Shown: one piece after another, positions 48,241-57,387 of the stretch
Layout of the letters: each line of letters begins with the position of its first letter
How positions within the stretch are numbered: the stretch's first letter is position 1
Source: Aeromicrobium sp. IC_218
GTDB taxonomy: Bacteria; Actinomycetota; Actinomycetes; Propionibacteriales; Nocardioidaceae
Assembly: GCF_004336805.1 (NCBI RefSeq)
Contig: NZ_SJXM01000012.1
Span: 1 to 64,000, forward strand
Length of the DNA: 64,000 nucleotides
Reading direction: 5' to 3'
Notes under the pieces: generated by a model
Told to the model about the DNA's origin: nothing
The model's input: only the letters and a program-made list of their open reading frames with translations
Database searches by the model: none
Position numbers and translations under genes: made by a program

Positions 48241-49868
48241 CCGAGCCCGTCACGCCCGCCACCCCGGCCGAGACCGGGACCGAGACCACGGCCACCCCGG
48301 CCGTCGCGCCCGACGTGGCCGCCCGCCTGGACGCGCTGCAGCAGGCCGTCGACGCGTCGAAGGCGCACCTCGACGCCGAGGTGCTGCGCCCGGCCGCCGA
48401 CGTCACCGGCCGTGGCGCGGAGCGGCTCAAGCTGTCCGGCGAGCACACGATCGTCGCCCTCGGCGGCGCGACCGGCTCGGGCAAGTCGTCGCTGTTCAAC
48501 GCGCTGGCCGACCTCGAGATCGCCGGCACCGGCGTCCGGCGCCCCACCACGACGTGGGCCCTGGCCTGCGCCTGGGGCCCGGACGGCGCGACCGAGCTGC
48601 TCGAGTGGATGGGCATCCCGGCTCGCCACCAGGTCTCGCGCCAGAGCATGCTCGACCGCTCCAGCGACGACACCCGCCTGGACGGCCTCGTGCTGCTCGA
48701 CCTGCCCGACCACGACTCCACCGAGGTCTCGCACCACTTGGAGATGGAGCGCCTGCTGCCCTACTCCGACACCCTGGTGTGGGTGCTGGACCCGCAGAAG
48801 TACGCCGACGCGGCCATCCACGACCGGTACATCCGGCCCATGGCCGCGTACGCGGACGTCACCATCGTCGTGCTGAACCAGATCGACCGGATCCCGTTCG
48901 ACCAGCGTGAGAACGCCCTCGCCGACCTGCGCCGCATCCTCACCGAGGAGGGCCTGCCGGACGTCACCGTCATCGGCGTCTCCGCGGCCCGCGGCGACGG
49001 CGTCGACGAGCTCAAGCGCGAGCTGGCCCGCCGCATCCGGGCCAAGCAGGCCTCCCGCGAGCGGCTCGGCACCGAGCTCACCGCGATCGCCTCGACCATC
49101 GCCGACACCGTCGGCACCGCCGAGGTGCCGGGCATCGGCGAGGCCGACGTCCGTGGCCTCGAGGACGGCCTGGCCGGTGCGGCCGGCGTCCCCGACGTCG
49201 TCGACTCGATCGGCTCCGTCTCGCGCCGCCGCGCCGTGCGCACCACGACCTGGCCGGTCGCGCGCCTGTTCACCCGCAAGGACCGCTCGGGCGAGGTGAC
49301 CGCCGACGAGTCGCTGACCGTCACGTCGCTGCGCCGCGCGCAGGGCGTCGGCGTCGGGGGCGTGCAGCCCGCCGCCGCCGAGCAGGCCGTCCGCGACTTC
49401 GCCGACAAGGCGGCCGTCGGCATGAGCCGTCCGTGGGCCACCGCCGTCCGTGACACCGCCGACGCGCGCCAGCGCGAGGTCGTCGATACCCTCGATGAGC
49501 GTCTCGCCGGCGCCGACCTGGGGCTCGACCGCACGCCGGCCGGCTGGTACCTGCTCGCCGCGCTGCAGTGGCTGCTGCTGCTCGCCGGCATCGGCGGCGT
49601 GGCCTGGCTGGTCTCCATGGCGTTCGGCCAGGAGTGGAACCCGCTCGCGGTCGTCCTCGCCGTCGCCGGCCTGCTCGGCGGCACCGTGCTCGCCCTGGTC
49701 ACCCGGCCGTTCGTGCTGGCCTCGGCCCGCAAGCGCGCGGCCCGGGCCGAGGACGTGCTCCGCGACGTCGTCCGCGACGTGGCCGGCGAGCGCGTCGTCG
49801 AGCCGCTCGAGGGCGTCGTCGCCGACTACCGGCGCGCCCGCGAGGGCCTGCTCGTCGCCCGCGGCTGA
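48237..49868 (+). CDS. Dynamin-like GTPase with C-terminal membrane helices, second of the pair
   Basis: Protein of 543 residues in an ATGA overlap with the first GTPase. P-loop GGATGSGKSS (about 76-85), G2 region GVRRPTTTWALAC, G3 DLPDHDS, G4 NQID in VVLNQIDRIPFD, and G5-like GVSAARGDG. Helical stalk follows, and two membrane helices about 440-490 (LLAALQWLLLLAGIGGVAWL; VVLAVAGLLGGTVLALVT) tie it to the membrane. With its partner it likely forms a membrane-bound heteromer, as dynamin pairs in other bacteria do. Confidence 0.83.
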   Translation: MTEPVTPATPAETGTETTATPAVAPDVAARLDALQQAVDASKAHLDAEVLRPAADVTGRGAERLKLSGEHTIVALGGATGSGKSSLFNALADLEIAGTGVRRPTTTWALACAWGPDGATELLEWMGIPARHQVSRQSMLDRSSDDTRLDGLVLLDLPDHDSTEVSHHLEMERLLPYSDTLVWVLDPQKYADAAIHDRYIRPMAAYADVTIVVLNQIDRIPFDQRENALADLRRILTEEGLPDVTVIGVSAARGDGVDELKRELARRIRAKQASRERLGTELTAIASTIADTVGTAEVPGIGEADVRGLEDGLAGAAGVPDVVDSIGSVSRRRAVRTTTWPVARLFTRKDRSGEVTADESLTVTSLRRAQGVGVGGVQPAAAEQAVRDFADKAAVGMSRPWATAVRDTADARQREVVDTLDERLAGADLGLDRTPAGWYLLAALQWLLLLAGIGGVAWLVSMAFGQEWNPLAVVLAVAGLLGGTVLALVTRPFVLASARKRAARAEDVLRDVVRDVAGERVVEPLEGVVADYRRAREGLLVARG

Positions 49869-49913
49869 CGCACGGGGCGCGCCCCCTCGTGCGCTCGGTA
49901 GGCTGGTCGCACC

Positions 49914-51596
<1,683 letters not shown>

Positions 51597-51602
51597 CGCC
51601 CC

Positions 51603-51646
51603 ACGCACGACGGCCCCGGACCACCTGGTCCGGGGCCGTCGTGCGT
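51603..51646 (+). terminator. 20-bp stem terminator after ettA
   Basis: Perfect arms 51603-51622 (ACGCACGACGGCCCCGGACC) and 51627-51646 with a 4-nt loop, between convergent ettA and the VOC gene. Confidence 0.8.
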
Positions 51647-51660
51647 GTCGGCGCGGACGC

Positions 51661-52041
51661 TCAGCCGGTGGCGGCGCGCTCGGCGGCGCTGCGCAGGACG
51701 CAGAACTCGTTGCCCTCGGGGTCGGCCAGCACGACCCAGCCGGTGCCGTCGGGCTCGCGCCGGTCGGCCAAGACGGTGGCGCCGATCGCGAGCAGGCGCT
51801 CGACCTCGGCGTCGCGGGTCGAGTCGGGCTGCAGGCACAGGTGCACGCGGTTCTTGACCGTCTTGGGCTCGGGCACCTGGTTGAAGTGAAGTACCGGCCC
51901 GCCGGGGACGAGCACCTGCGTCTCCTCCACGCCGGGACCGTCCTCGGCGTGCTGAGGGTGCCCGGTCACCTGGCACCAGAACTCGGCGAGCGCGAAGGCG
52001 TCCGTGCAGTCGATCGCGACGTTCTGCACCACCGAGACCAT
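51661..52041 (-). CDS. VOC-superfamily (glyoxalase/dioxygenase-like) protein
   Basis: Protein of 126 residues of the vicinal oxygen chelate fold: VQNVAIDCTDAFALAEFWCQ, VTGHPQHAEDG, VHLCLQPDSTRDAEVERLLA, GWVVLADPEGNEFCVL. This short type (Glyoxalase-like domain) is common in actinobacteria, often without known substrate. It starts 8 nt after the marR stop, so both are co-transcribed. No drug-resistance link can be claimed from sequence. Confidence 0.88.
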   Translation of the reverse strand: MVSVVQNVAIDCTDAFALAEFWCQVTGHPQHAEDGPGVEETQVLVPGGPVLHFNQVPEPKTVKNRVHLCLQPDSTRDAEVERLLAIGATVLADRREPDGTGWVVLADPEGNEFCVLRSAAERAATG

Positions 52042-52049
52042 CGCGGGTC

Positions 52050-52583
52050 CTAGGCGGTGGTGGGGGAGGCCAGGGAGTCGGCGGGGTTGGACGGCGCGCC
52101 GTAGCAGCGGTCGCCCTCGGCCAGCCGGGTCACCACGGCCTGCATGACGTTGCCCATCGTCTCCAGGTCGGCGTCGGGCACCTGAGAGACGAGGTAGTCG
52201 TGCACGCCCGTGACGTGGGTGTGCGCCGCCTGCTCGAGGGTGCGCATGCCGTGGTCGGTGAGGAAGGCGAAGACGCCGCGGCCGTCGTCGCCGCACTGCC
52301 CGCGCCGGACGATGCCGGCCTTCTCCAGGCGGGAGACGGTGTGGGTCACGCGGCTGCGCGAGTGGGACAGGGCGTCGGCCAGCTCCGACATGCGCACGGA
52401 GTGCTCGGGCGACTCCGAGAGGCGCACGAGGATCTCGTACTCGGCGAGCGAGAGGCCGTGGGCCTGGCGCAGGTCGCGGTCGAGCCGGTCGAACAGCACC
52501 GTCGTGCCGCCCAGGAGCAGGCGCCAGGAGCGCTGCTGGGCGGGGTCGAGCCAAGGAGTGGCGTCGGGGGACGTGCTGGTCAT
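52050..52583 (-). CDS. MarR-family transcriptional regulator
   Basis: Winged-helix regulator of 177 residues. MarR core about 40-140: GLSLAEYEILVRLSESPEHS, VRMSELADALSHSRSRVTHTV (recognition helix) and RLEKAGIVRRGQCGDDGRGV. The C-terminal extension (RCYGAPSNPADS) has a single Cys. Divergent from yceI with a palindrome over the yceI promoter, so it is likely the repressor of yceI and of itself. TAGGAT (52595-52590) lies 6 nt before the ATG. Confidence 0.93.
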   Translation of the reverse strand: MTSTSPDATPWLDPAQQRSWRLLLGGTTVLFDRLDRDLRQAHGLSLAEYEILVRLSESPEHSVRMSELADALSHSRSRVTHTVSRLEKAGIVRRGQCGDDGRGVFAFLTDHGMRTLEQAAHTHVTGVHDYLVSQVPDADLETMGNVMQAVVTRLAEGDRCYGAPSNPADSLASPTTA

Positions 52584-52589
52584 GGGCTG

Positions 52590-52665
52590 ATCCTACTCCG
52601 AGGAAGGGGGTTGTTGACTGTTCAACAACATGGTACGTTCTTCCCAGGCAGTTGAAAAGGCAACT
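52590..52665. promoter_or_regulatory. Divergent marR/yceI promoters with operator palindromes
   Basis: yceI promoter TTGTTG (52611-52616), 17-nt spacer, TACGTT (52634-52639). GTTGTTGA-CTG-TTCAACAAC (52610-52629) covers the -35 and spacer; a second inverted repeat AGTTG-N6-CAACT (52650-52665) lies in the early leader. Both share the word GTTG/CAAC, the pattern expected for one MarR dimer site each. Confidence 0.65.
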
Positions 52666-52695
52666 ACCGAACAGACTTGAACGAGGAGAATCACC

Positions 52696-53241
52696 ATGGT
52701 CACCACCGGCACCTGGCACCTGGACCCGACCCACACCGAGATCGGCTTCCAGGTCCGTCACCTCATGAGCAAGGTCCGCGGCAAGTTCGAGAGCTTCGAG
52801 GGCACGATCGTCACCGCCGACGACGTCACCGCCTCCAGCCTGAACGTCTCGGTCGACCTGACCTCGATCAACACCGGCACCGCCGACCGCGACCAGCACC
52901 TGCGCTCGGCCGACTTCTTCGAGGTCGAGAAGTACCCGGCGATGACGTTCACGAGCACCGGCATCAAGCAGGTCTCGGACGAGGAGTTCGTCGTCACCGG
53001 CGACCTGACCATCAAGGGCGTCACCAAGCCGGTCGAGCTCGAGGTCGAGTTCCTGGGCGAGGGCGGCGACCCGTGGGGCGGCACCCGCGCCGGCGTCGAG
53101 GCCAAGGGCCAGATCAGCCGCAAGGAGTTCGGCATCGACTTCAACATCCCCGTCGCCGGCGCCGACAAGGCGATGATCGGCGACACGATCAAGCTGCAGA
53201 TCGTCGCGGAGGCCGTCCTCGAGGCCCCCGTCGAGGCCTGA
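52696..53241 (+). CDS. YceI-family lipocalin-like protein
   Basis: Protein of 181 residues: TGTWHLDPTHTEIGFQVRHL, SKVRGKFESFEGTI, DLTSINTGTADRDQHLRSAD, FFEVEKYPAMTFTS, GDLTIKGVTKPVELEVEF and SRKEFGIDFNIPV. The YceI barrel binds polyisoprenoid or fatty lipids. No signal peptide here, so it is cytoplasmic, as in many actinobacterial members. GAGGAG precedes the ATG. Controlled by the divergent marR by inference. Confidence 0.94.
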   Translation: MVTTGTWHLDPTHTEIGFQVRHLMSKVRGKFESFEGTIVTADDVTASSLNVSVDLTSINTGTADRDQHLRSADFFEVEKYPAMTFTSTGIKQVSDEEFVVTGDLTIKGVTKPVELEVEFLGEGGDPWGGTRAGVEAKGQISRKEFGIDFNIPVAGADKAMIGDTIKLQIVAEAVLEAPVEA

Positions 53242-53280
53242 TCCTCACGAACCTGCGGACCTCAGCAACCCGCACACGCG

Positions 53281-53316
53281 CGACGCCCGGTCCCACCTCG
53301 GTGGGGCCGGGCGTCG
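53281..53316. terminator. Hairpin between yceI and tetR
   Basis: 17-bp arms (53281-53297 and 53300-53316) with one G-T wobble, in the convergent gap. Confidence 0.7.
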
Positions 53317-53332
53317 TCGTGCGTGGACGGCC

Positions 53333-53908
53333 TCAGCCGTGGGTGACCATGCGGACGGCCAGGGACGCGTGCAGCGTGGCCATCGACTCCGGGGTCCGCG
53401 AGCCGGCGTCGGGGGAGTACCAGCGCACGAGGTCGACGCCGAGCGAGAGCAGCGCCCGGGCCGTGCCGCCGAGGTCGTCCACGTCGAACGCGCCCGCCGC
53501 GACGCCGTCGGCGAGGACGTCGCGGACGACGCGCTCGATCCGCCGGCGGTAGTCGCCGATCTCGGTGCGGTGCTCGGGGGAGAGGGCGTTGAACTCGTAC
53601 TGCACGATGCGCCCGACGCGGCTGTTGCGCGCGTGCCAGAGGCTGAAGTCGTAGATCAGGCCGCGCAGCCGCTCGACCGGCTCGCCGGTGCGCGCCGCGG
53701 ACTTCTCGACCAGGTCGAGCGTCTCCTGGTGGCCGGACAGGCTCACCTGGAAGAACAGGCTCTCCTTGGAGTCGTGGTGGACGTACACCGCCGCCGGGCT
53801 CATGCCGGCGCGCGACGCGATGTCGCGCGTCGTGGTCGCCGCGAAGCCCTTCTCGGCGAAGGCCTCGACGGCGGCGCTGATCAGCCGCTCGCGGGCGGTG
53901 GTCGTCAT
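53333..53908 (-). CDS. TetR-family regulator next to fatty-acid oxidation genes
   Basis: Protein of 191 residues. HTH about 9-55: RERLISAAVEAFAEKGFAAT, TTRDIASRAGMSPAAVYVHH, DSKESLFFQVSLSG. The ligand domain (about 60-190) is unassigned but the layout (LIYDFSLWHARNSRVGRIVQ; LGVDLVRWYSP) is like actinobacterial regulators of acyl-CoA genes. ATG 53908 with GAGGAGG before it. Divergent from the acyl-CoA dehydrogenase; a palindrome lies in the 99-bp gap, suggesting an acyl-CoA-sensing repressor. Confidence 0.92.
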   Translation of the reverse strand: MTTTARERLISAAVEAFAEKGFAATTTRDIASRAGMSPAAVYVHHDSKESLFFQVSLSGHQETLDLVEKSAARTGEPVERLRGLIYDFSLWHARNSRVGRIVQYEFNALSPEHRTEIGDYRRRIERVVRDVLADGVAAGAFDVDDLGGTARALLSLGVDLVRWYSPDAGSRTPESMATLHASLAVRMVTHG

Positions 53909-53951
53909 GGAGCCTCCTCGGTCGGTAGACAGCATGGCGCACGTCTGGCAC

Positions 53952-53969
53952 GCTAAGCAAGCGCTTAGC
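53952..53969. promoter_or_regulatory. Operator palindrome between tetR and the acyl-CoA dehydrogenase gene
   Basis: GCTAAGC-AAGC-GCTTAGC; 7-bp arms with a 4-nt centre, and a nested AAGCGCTT. Lies 44 bp from the tetR start and 39 bp from the dehydrogenase start. Confidence 0.6.
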
Positions 53970-54007
53970 AACCTGGAGCGCCGCACCGCCGAGCCACGAG
54001 GAAGACC

Positions 54008-55153
54008 ATGCAGCGAACCATCTTCGACGCCGACCACGAGTCCTTCCGCGACACCTGCGCGGCCTTCCTGGCCAAGCAGGTCGAGCCGAACCTCGAGCAG
54101 TACATCCAGGACAAGGCGATCAGCCGGGACTTCTGGCGCGCGGCCGGCGAGCAGGGCCTGCTCGGCCTGGAGATCCCCGACGAGGTCGGTGGCTCCGAGG
54201 CCGGCGACTTCCGGTTCAACGCGGTCTTCGCCGAGGAGCTGAGCAAGGTCAGCGCCGCGCTGGCGTCGTGCGTCGGCATCCACTCCGACATCGTCGCGCC
54301 CTACATCGTCGACCTGGGCACGCCGGAGCAGAAGGAGCGCTGGCTCCCCGGCATGGCGTCCGGCGAGATCCTGGCCGCGATCGGCATGACCGAGCCGGGC
54401 GGCGGCTCGGACCTGGCCGCGCTGCGCACCACCGCCGTCCGCGACGGCGACGAGTGGGTGATCAACGGCTCCAAGACGTTCATCACTAACGGCTACAGCG
54501 GCGACCTCATCGTCACCGCGGTGCGCACCTCGCCGGAGAAGGGCGCCAAGGGCATCACGCTGTTCGGCATCGAGGCGACCGACCCCGGGTTCAGCCGCGG
54601 CCGCAAGCTCGACAAGGTCGGGCAGCCCGAGTCCGACACCGCCGAGCTGTTCTTCGAGGACGTCCGCCTGGGCGACGACCGGGTCATCGGCGAGGTCGAC
54701 CGCGGCTTCATCTACATGATGGAGCGGCTCCCGCAGGAGCGGCTGACCTGCGCGGTGTCCAACATCGCGCACGCCAAGCAGATCCTGGTCGAGACCATCC
54801 AGTACGCGAAGGACCGGCACGCGTTCAAGCAGCCGATCGGCTCCTTCCAGCACAACAAGTTCCTGCTCGCCCACCTGGTGACCAAGATCGAGGCCGCCGA
54901 GGCCTTCGTCGACGCCGCGGTGCTGGCGCACAGCAAGGGCGAGCTGACCGCGATCGACGCCGCCAAGGCCAAGTACTGGTCCTCGGAGGTCCAGAACGAG
55001 GTGCTCGACGACTGCGTCCAGCTGCACGGCGGCTACGGCTTCATGAACGAGTACCGCGTCGCCCGCGCCTGGCGGGACGCCCGCGTGAGCCGCATCTGGG
55101 CCGGCTCGAACGAGATCATGAAGGAGCTCATCGGCCGCGACCTCGGCCTCTGA
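54008..55153 (+). CDS. Acyl-CoA dehydrogenase, long-chain (LCAD-like)
   Basis: FAD enzyme of 381 residues that makes the 2-enoyl-CoA in beta-oxidation. N-terminal helices with LLGLEIPDEVGGSEAGDFRF; FAD/substrate part AIGMTEPGGGSDLAALRTTA; VDRGFIYMMERLPQERLTCA; YWSSEVQNEVLDDCVQLHGG; VSRIWAGSNEIMKELIGRDL. The usual catalytic Glu before Gly in the last motif is replaced by Ala (W-A-G-S); the Glu in LPQERL is the base position of LCAD, so this is an LCAD-type member. GAGGAAG precedes the ATG. Confidence 0.94.
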   Translation: MQRTIFDADHESFRDTCAAFLAKQVEPNLEQYIQDKAISRDFWRAAGEQGLLGLEIPDEVGGSEAGDFRFNAVFAEELSKVSAALASCVGIHSDIVAPYIVDLGTPEQKERWLPGMASGEILAAIGMTEPGGGSDLAALRTTAVRDGDEWVINGSKTFITNGYSGDLIVTAVRTSPEKGAKGITLFGIEATDPGFSRGRKLDKVGQPESDTAELFFEDVRLGDDRVIGEVDRGFIYMMERLPQERLTCAVSNIAHAKQILVETIQYAKDRHAFKQPIGSFQHNKFLLAHLVTKIEAAEAFVDAAVLAHSKGELTAIDAAKAKYWSSEVQNEVLDDCVQLHGGYGFMNEYRVARAWRDARVSRIWAGSNEIMKELIGRDLGL

Positions 55154-55213
55154 CGCACGTCCCCCGGCCACGGACGGCCAGCCCGCACCCCTCCCACACC
55201 GAAGGCAGGAACC

Positions 55214-56437
55214 ATGCCGGAAGCAGTGATCGTCTCCACCGCCCGCTCGCCGATCGGGCGCGCGTTCAAGGGCTCGCTCAAGGACATGCGTCCTGACGAC
55301 CTCACCGTCCAGATGGTCCGCGCGGCCCTGGACAAGGTGCCCGAGCTGGACCCGAAGGACATCACCGACCTCATGCTCGGCTGCGGCCTGCCCGGCGGCG
55401 AGCAGGGCTTCAACATGGGCCGCAACGTCGCGGTGCTGGCCGGCTACGACCACCTCCCCGGCACCACCGTGACGCGCTACTGCTCGTCGTCCCTGCAGAC
55501 GACGCGCATGGCCTTCCACGCGATCAGGGCCGGCGAGGGCGACGCGTACATCTCGGCCGGCGTCGAGACGGTCAGCCGCTTCGTCAAGGGCAACAGCGAC
55601 TCGATCCCCGGCCAGGACCTGCTCAACCCGCTGTTCGCCGAGGCCGTGCAGCGCACGGACGACTTCACGCACGGCGGCAAGACCTGGCACGACCCGCGCG
55701 AGGACGGCAACGTCCCCGACGTCTACATCGCCATGGGCCAGACGGCCGAGAACGTCCAGCAGGTGCTGGGCATGAGCCGCGAGGAGCAGGACCGCTTCGC
55801 CGTGCGCAGCCAGAACCTGGCCGAGCAGGCGATCGCCAACGGCTTCTGGGCCAAGGACATCACGCCGGTCACCCTGCCCGACGGCACCGTGGTCAGCGCC
55901 GACGACGGACCGCGTGCGGGCGTCACCTACGAGGCGGTCTCGCAGCTCAAGCCCGTCTTCCGCCCCGACGGCACGGTGACCGCCGGCAACGCCTGCCCGC
56001 TCAACGACGGCGCCGCCGCGCTCGTGATCATGAGCGACACGAAGGCCGCCGAGCTCGGGCTCACCCCGCTGGCGCGCATCGTCTCGACCTCGGTCACGGG
56101 CCTGTCGCCGGAGATCATGGGCCTCGGCCCGGTCGACGCCATCCGCGGCGCGCTGAAGCAGGCCGGCATGGGCCTGGACGACGTCGACCTGTTCGAGATC
56201 AACGAGGCGTTCGCCGTGCAGGCGCTCGGCTCGGCCCAGCAGCTGGGCATCGACGTCGACAAGCTCAACGTCAACGGCGGCGGCATCGCCGTCGGCCACC
56301 CGTTCGGCATGACCGGCGCGCGCATCACCAGCACGCTGATCAACTCCCTGCAGTGGCACGACAAGCAGATCGGCGTCGAGTCGATGTGCGTCGGCGGCGG
56401 CATGGGCATGGCGATGGTGCTGGAGCGTCTGTCGTGA
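55214..56437 (+). CDS. Acetyl-CoA acyltransferase (thiolase)
   Basis: Thiolase of 407 residues: nucleophile Cys in VTRYCSSSLQTTRMAFHAIR (about 93), NGGGIAVGHPFGMTGARIT (His, about 359) and second catalytic Cys in SMCVGGGMGMAMV (about 391). NEAFAVQALG is the family NEAF motif. The Gly-rich loop is of the degradative 3-ketoacyl-CoA thiolase type. Cleaves 3-ketoacyl-CoA in beta-oxidation. AGGCAGGA precedes the ATG. Overlaps the SDR gene by 4 bp. Confidence 0.95.
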   Translation: MPEAVIVSTARSPIGRAFKGSLKDMRPDDLTVQMVRAALDKVPELDPKDITDLMLGCGLPGGEQGFNMGRNVAVLAGYDHLPGTTVTRYCSSSLQTTRMAFHAIRAGEGDAYISAGVETVSRFVKGNSDSIPGQDLLNPLFAEAVQRTDDFTHGGKTWHDPREDGNVPDVYIAMGQTAENVQQVLGMSREEQDRFAVRSQNLAEQAIANGFWAKDITPVTLPDGTVVSADDGPRAGVTYEAVSQLKPVFRPDGTVTAGNACPLNDGAAALVIMSDTKAAELGLTPLARIVSTSVTGLSPEIMGLGPVDAIRGALKQAGMGLDDVDLFEINEAFAVQALGSAQQLGIDVDKLNVNGGGIAVGHPFGMTGARITSTLINSLQWHDKQIGVESMCVGGGMGMAMVLERLS

Positions 56438-57189
56438 CGGGCCGCTTCTCCGGCCAGGTCGCGATCGTCACCGGCGCCAGCCGCGGCATCGGCCTGGGCA
56501 TCGCCCAGCGTCTCGTCGACGAGGGCGCGCAGGTGTGCATCACCGCCCGCAAGGAGGCCGCTCTCGCCGAGGCCGCGGACGTCCTCGGCGACGGCCGGGC
56601 GATCTACGTCGCCGGCAGCGCGGACGACCCCGCGCACCAGGACGAGGCGATCGCCGCGACGCTCGAGCGATTCGGCCGCCTGGACCTGCTGGTCAACAAC
56701 ACCGGCATCAACCCGGTGTACGGCCGCGCGATCGAGGTCGACCTGGCCGCGGTCGAGAAGATCTTCCGGGTCAACGTCGTCAGCGCGCTGTCGTGGGCGC
56801 AGAAGGCGTACGCCGCGTCGCTGGCCGAGCACGGGGGTGCGATCGTCAACGTCGCGTCCATCGCCGGGCTCAAGCCGGCCCCGAACATCGGCATGTACGG
56901 CGCGTCGAAGTCCGCGCTCATCCACCTCACCGAGGAGCTGGCCGTCGAGCTCGGCCCGTCGGTGCGCGTGAACGCGGTCGCGCCGGCCGTCGTGAAGACC
57001 AAGTTCGCCAACGCGCTGTACGAGGGCCGCGAGGCCGAGGTCGCCGCCGAGTACCCGCTCAAGCGGCTCGGCGAGCCCGAGGACATCGCCGCCGTCGTCG
57101 CCTTCCTGCTCTCGCAGGATGCCGCCTGGGTCACCGGCCAGACGATCGTCGTCGACGGCGGCCTCACCCTCACCGGCGGCTCGGTCTAG
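56434..57189 (+). CDS. SDR-family 3-oxoacyl/hydroxyacyl reductase (FabG-like)
   Basis: Short-chain dehydrogenase of 251 residues. NAD(P) motif TGASRGIGLGIAQ (TGxxxGxG), NNTG in LLVNNTGINP (the usual NNAG has Thr here), Ser in NVASIAG, YxxxK in MYGASKSALIH, and VVDGGLTLTGGS at the end. Likely reduces or oxidises 3-oxo/3-hydroxyacyl groups; whether it serves beta-oxidation or synthesis is open. GTG start within the thiolase stop (GTGA). Precedes fas. Confidence 0.92.
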   Translation: MTGRFSGQVAIVTGASRGIGLGIAQRLVDEGAQVCITARKEAALAEAADVLGDGRAIYVAGSADDPAHQDEAIAATLERFGRLDLLVNNTGINPVYGRAIEVDLAAVEKIFRVNVVSALSWAQKAYAASLAEHGGAIVNVASIAGLKPAPNIGMYGASKSALIHLTEELAVELGPSVRVNAVAPAVVKTKFANALYEGREAEVAAEYPLKRLGEPEDIAAVVAFLLSQDAAWVTGQTIVVDGGLTLTGGSV

Positions 57190-57217
57190 GGCACCGGCCG
57201 CGGCGCTGCCGCGCTTC

Positions 57218-57264
57218 GTGACGACGAGGACCATCTCCGGCGCGGAGGTGGTCCTCTTCGTCAC
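57218..57264 (+). terminator. Imperfect hairpin after the SDR gene
   Basis: GTGACGA/TCGTCAC, GAGGACCA/TGGTCCTC and CTCC/GGAG pair with small bulges over 47 nt. It separates the beta-oxidation transcript from fas. Confidence 0.65.
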
Positions 57265-57297
57265 ACTTCGGGGCGGCGCGAGCGGAGTGAGGCAGAA

Positions 57298-57353
57298 AAC
57301 ATGAGGAAACCCTCGGGATAAAGTTGAGGAACCCCTCATGTTCTGGGCATGAT
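57298..57353 (+). promoter_or_regulatory. fas promoter with paired operator-like boxes
   Basis: TTGAGG (57324-57329), 18-nt spacer, CATGAT (57348-57353). Two boxes TGAGGAAACCCTC (57302-57314) and TGAGGAACCCCTC (57325-57337), each GAGG-N4-CCTC, are 23 bp apart, the second over the -35. AACATGAGG (57298-57306) and CCTCATGTT (57334-57342) form an outer inverted repeat. The stretch is AT-richer than its surroundings. Confidence 0.6.
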
Positions 57354-57387
57354 GGGGAGACCGACCCCTGCGAGAGGCCCTCACCCC

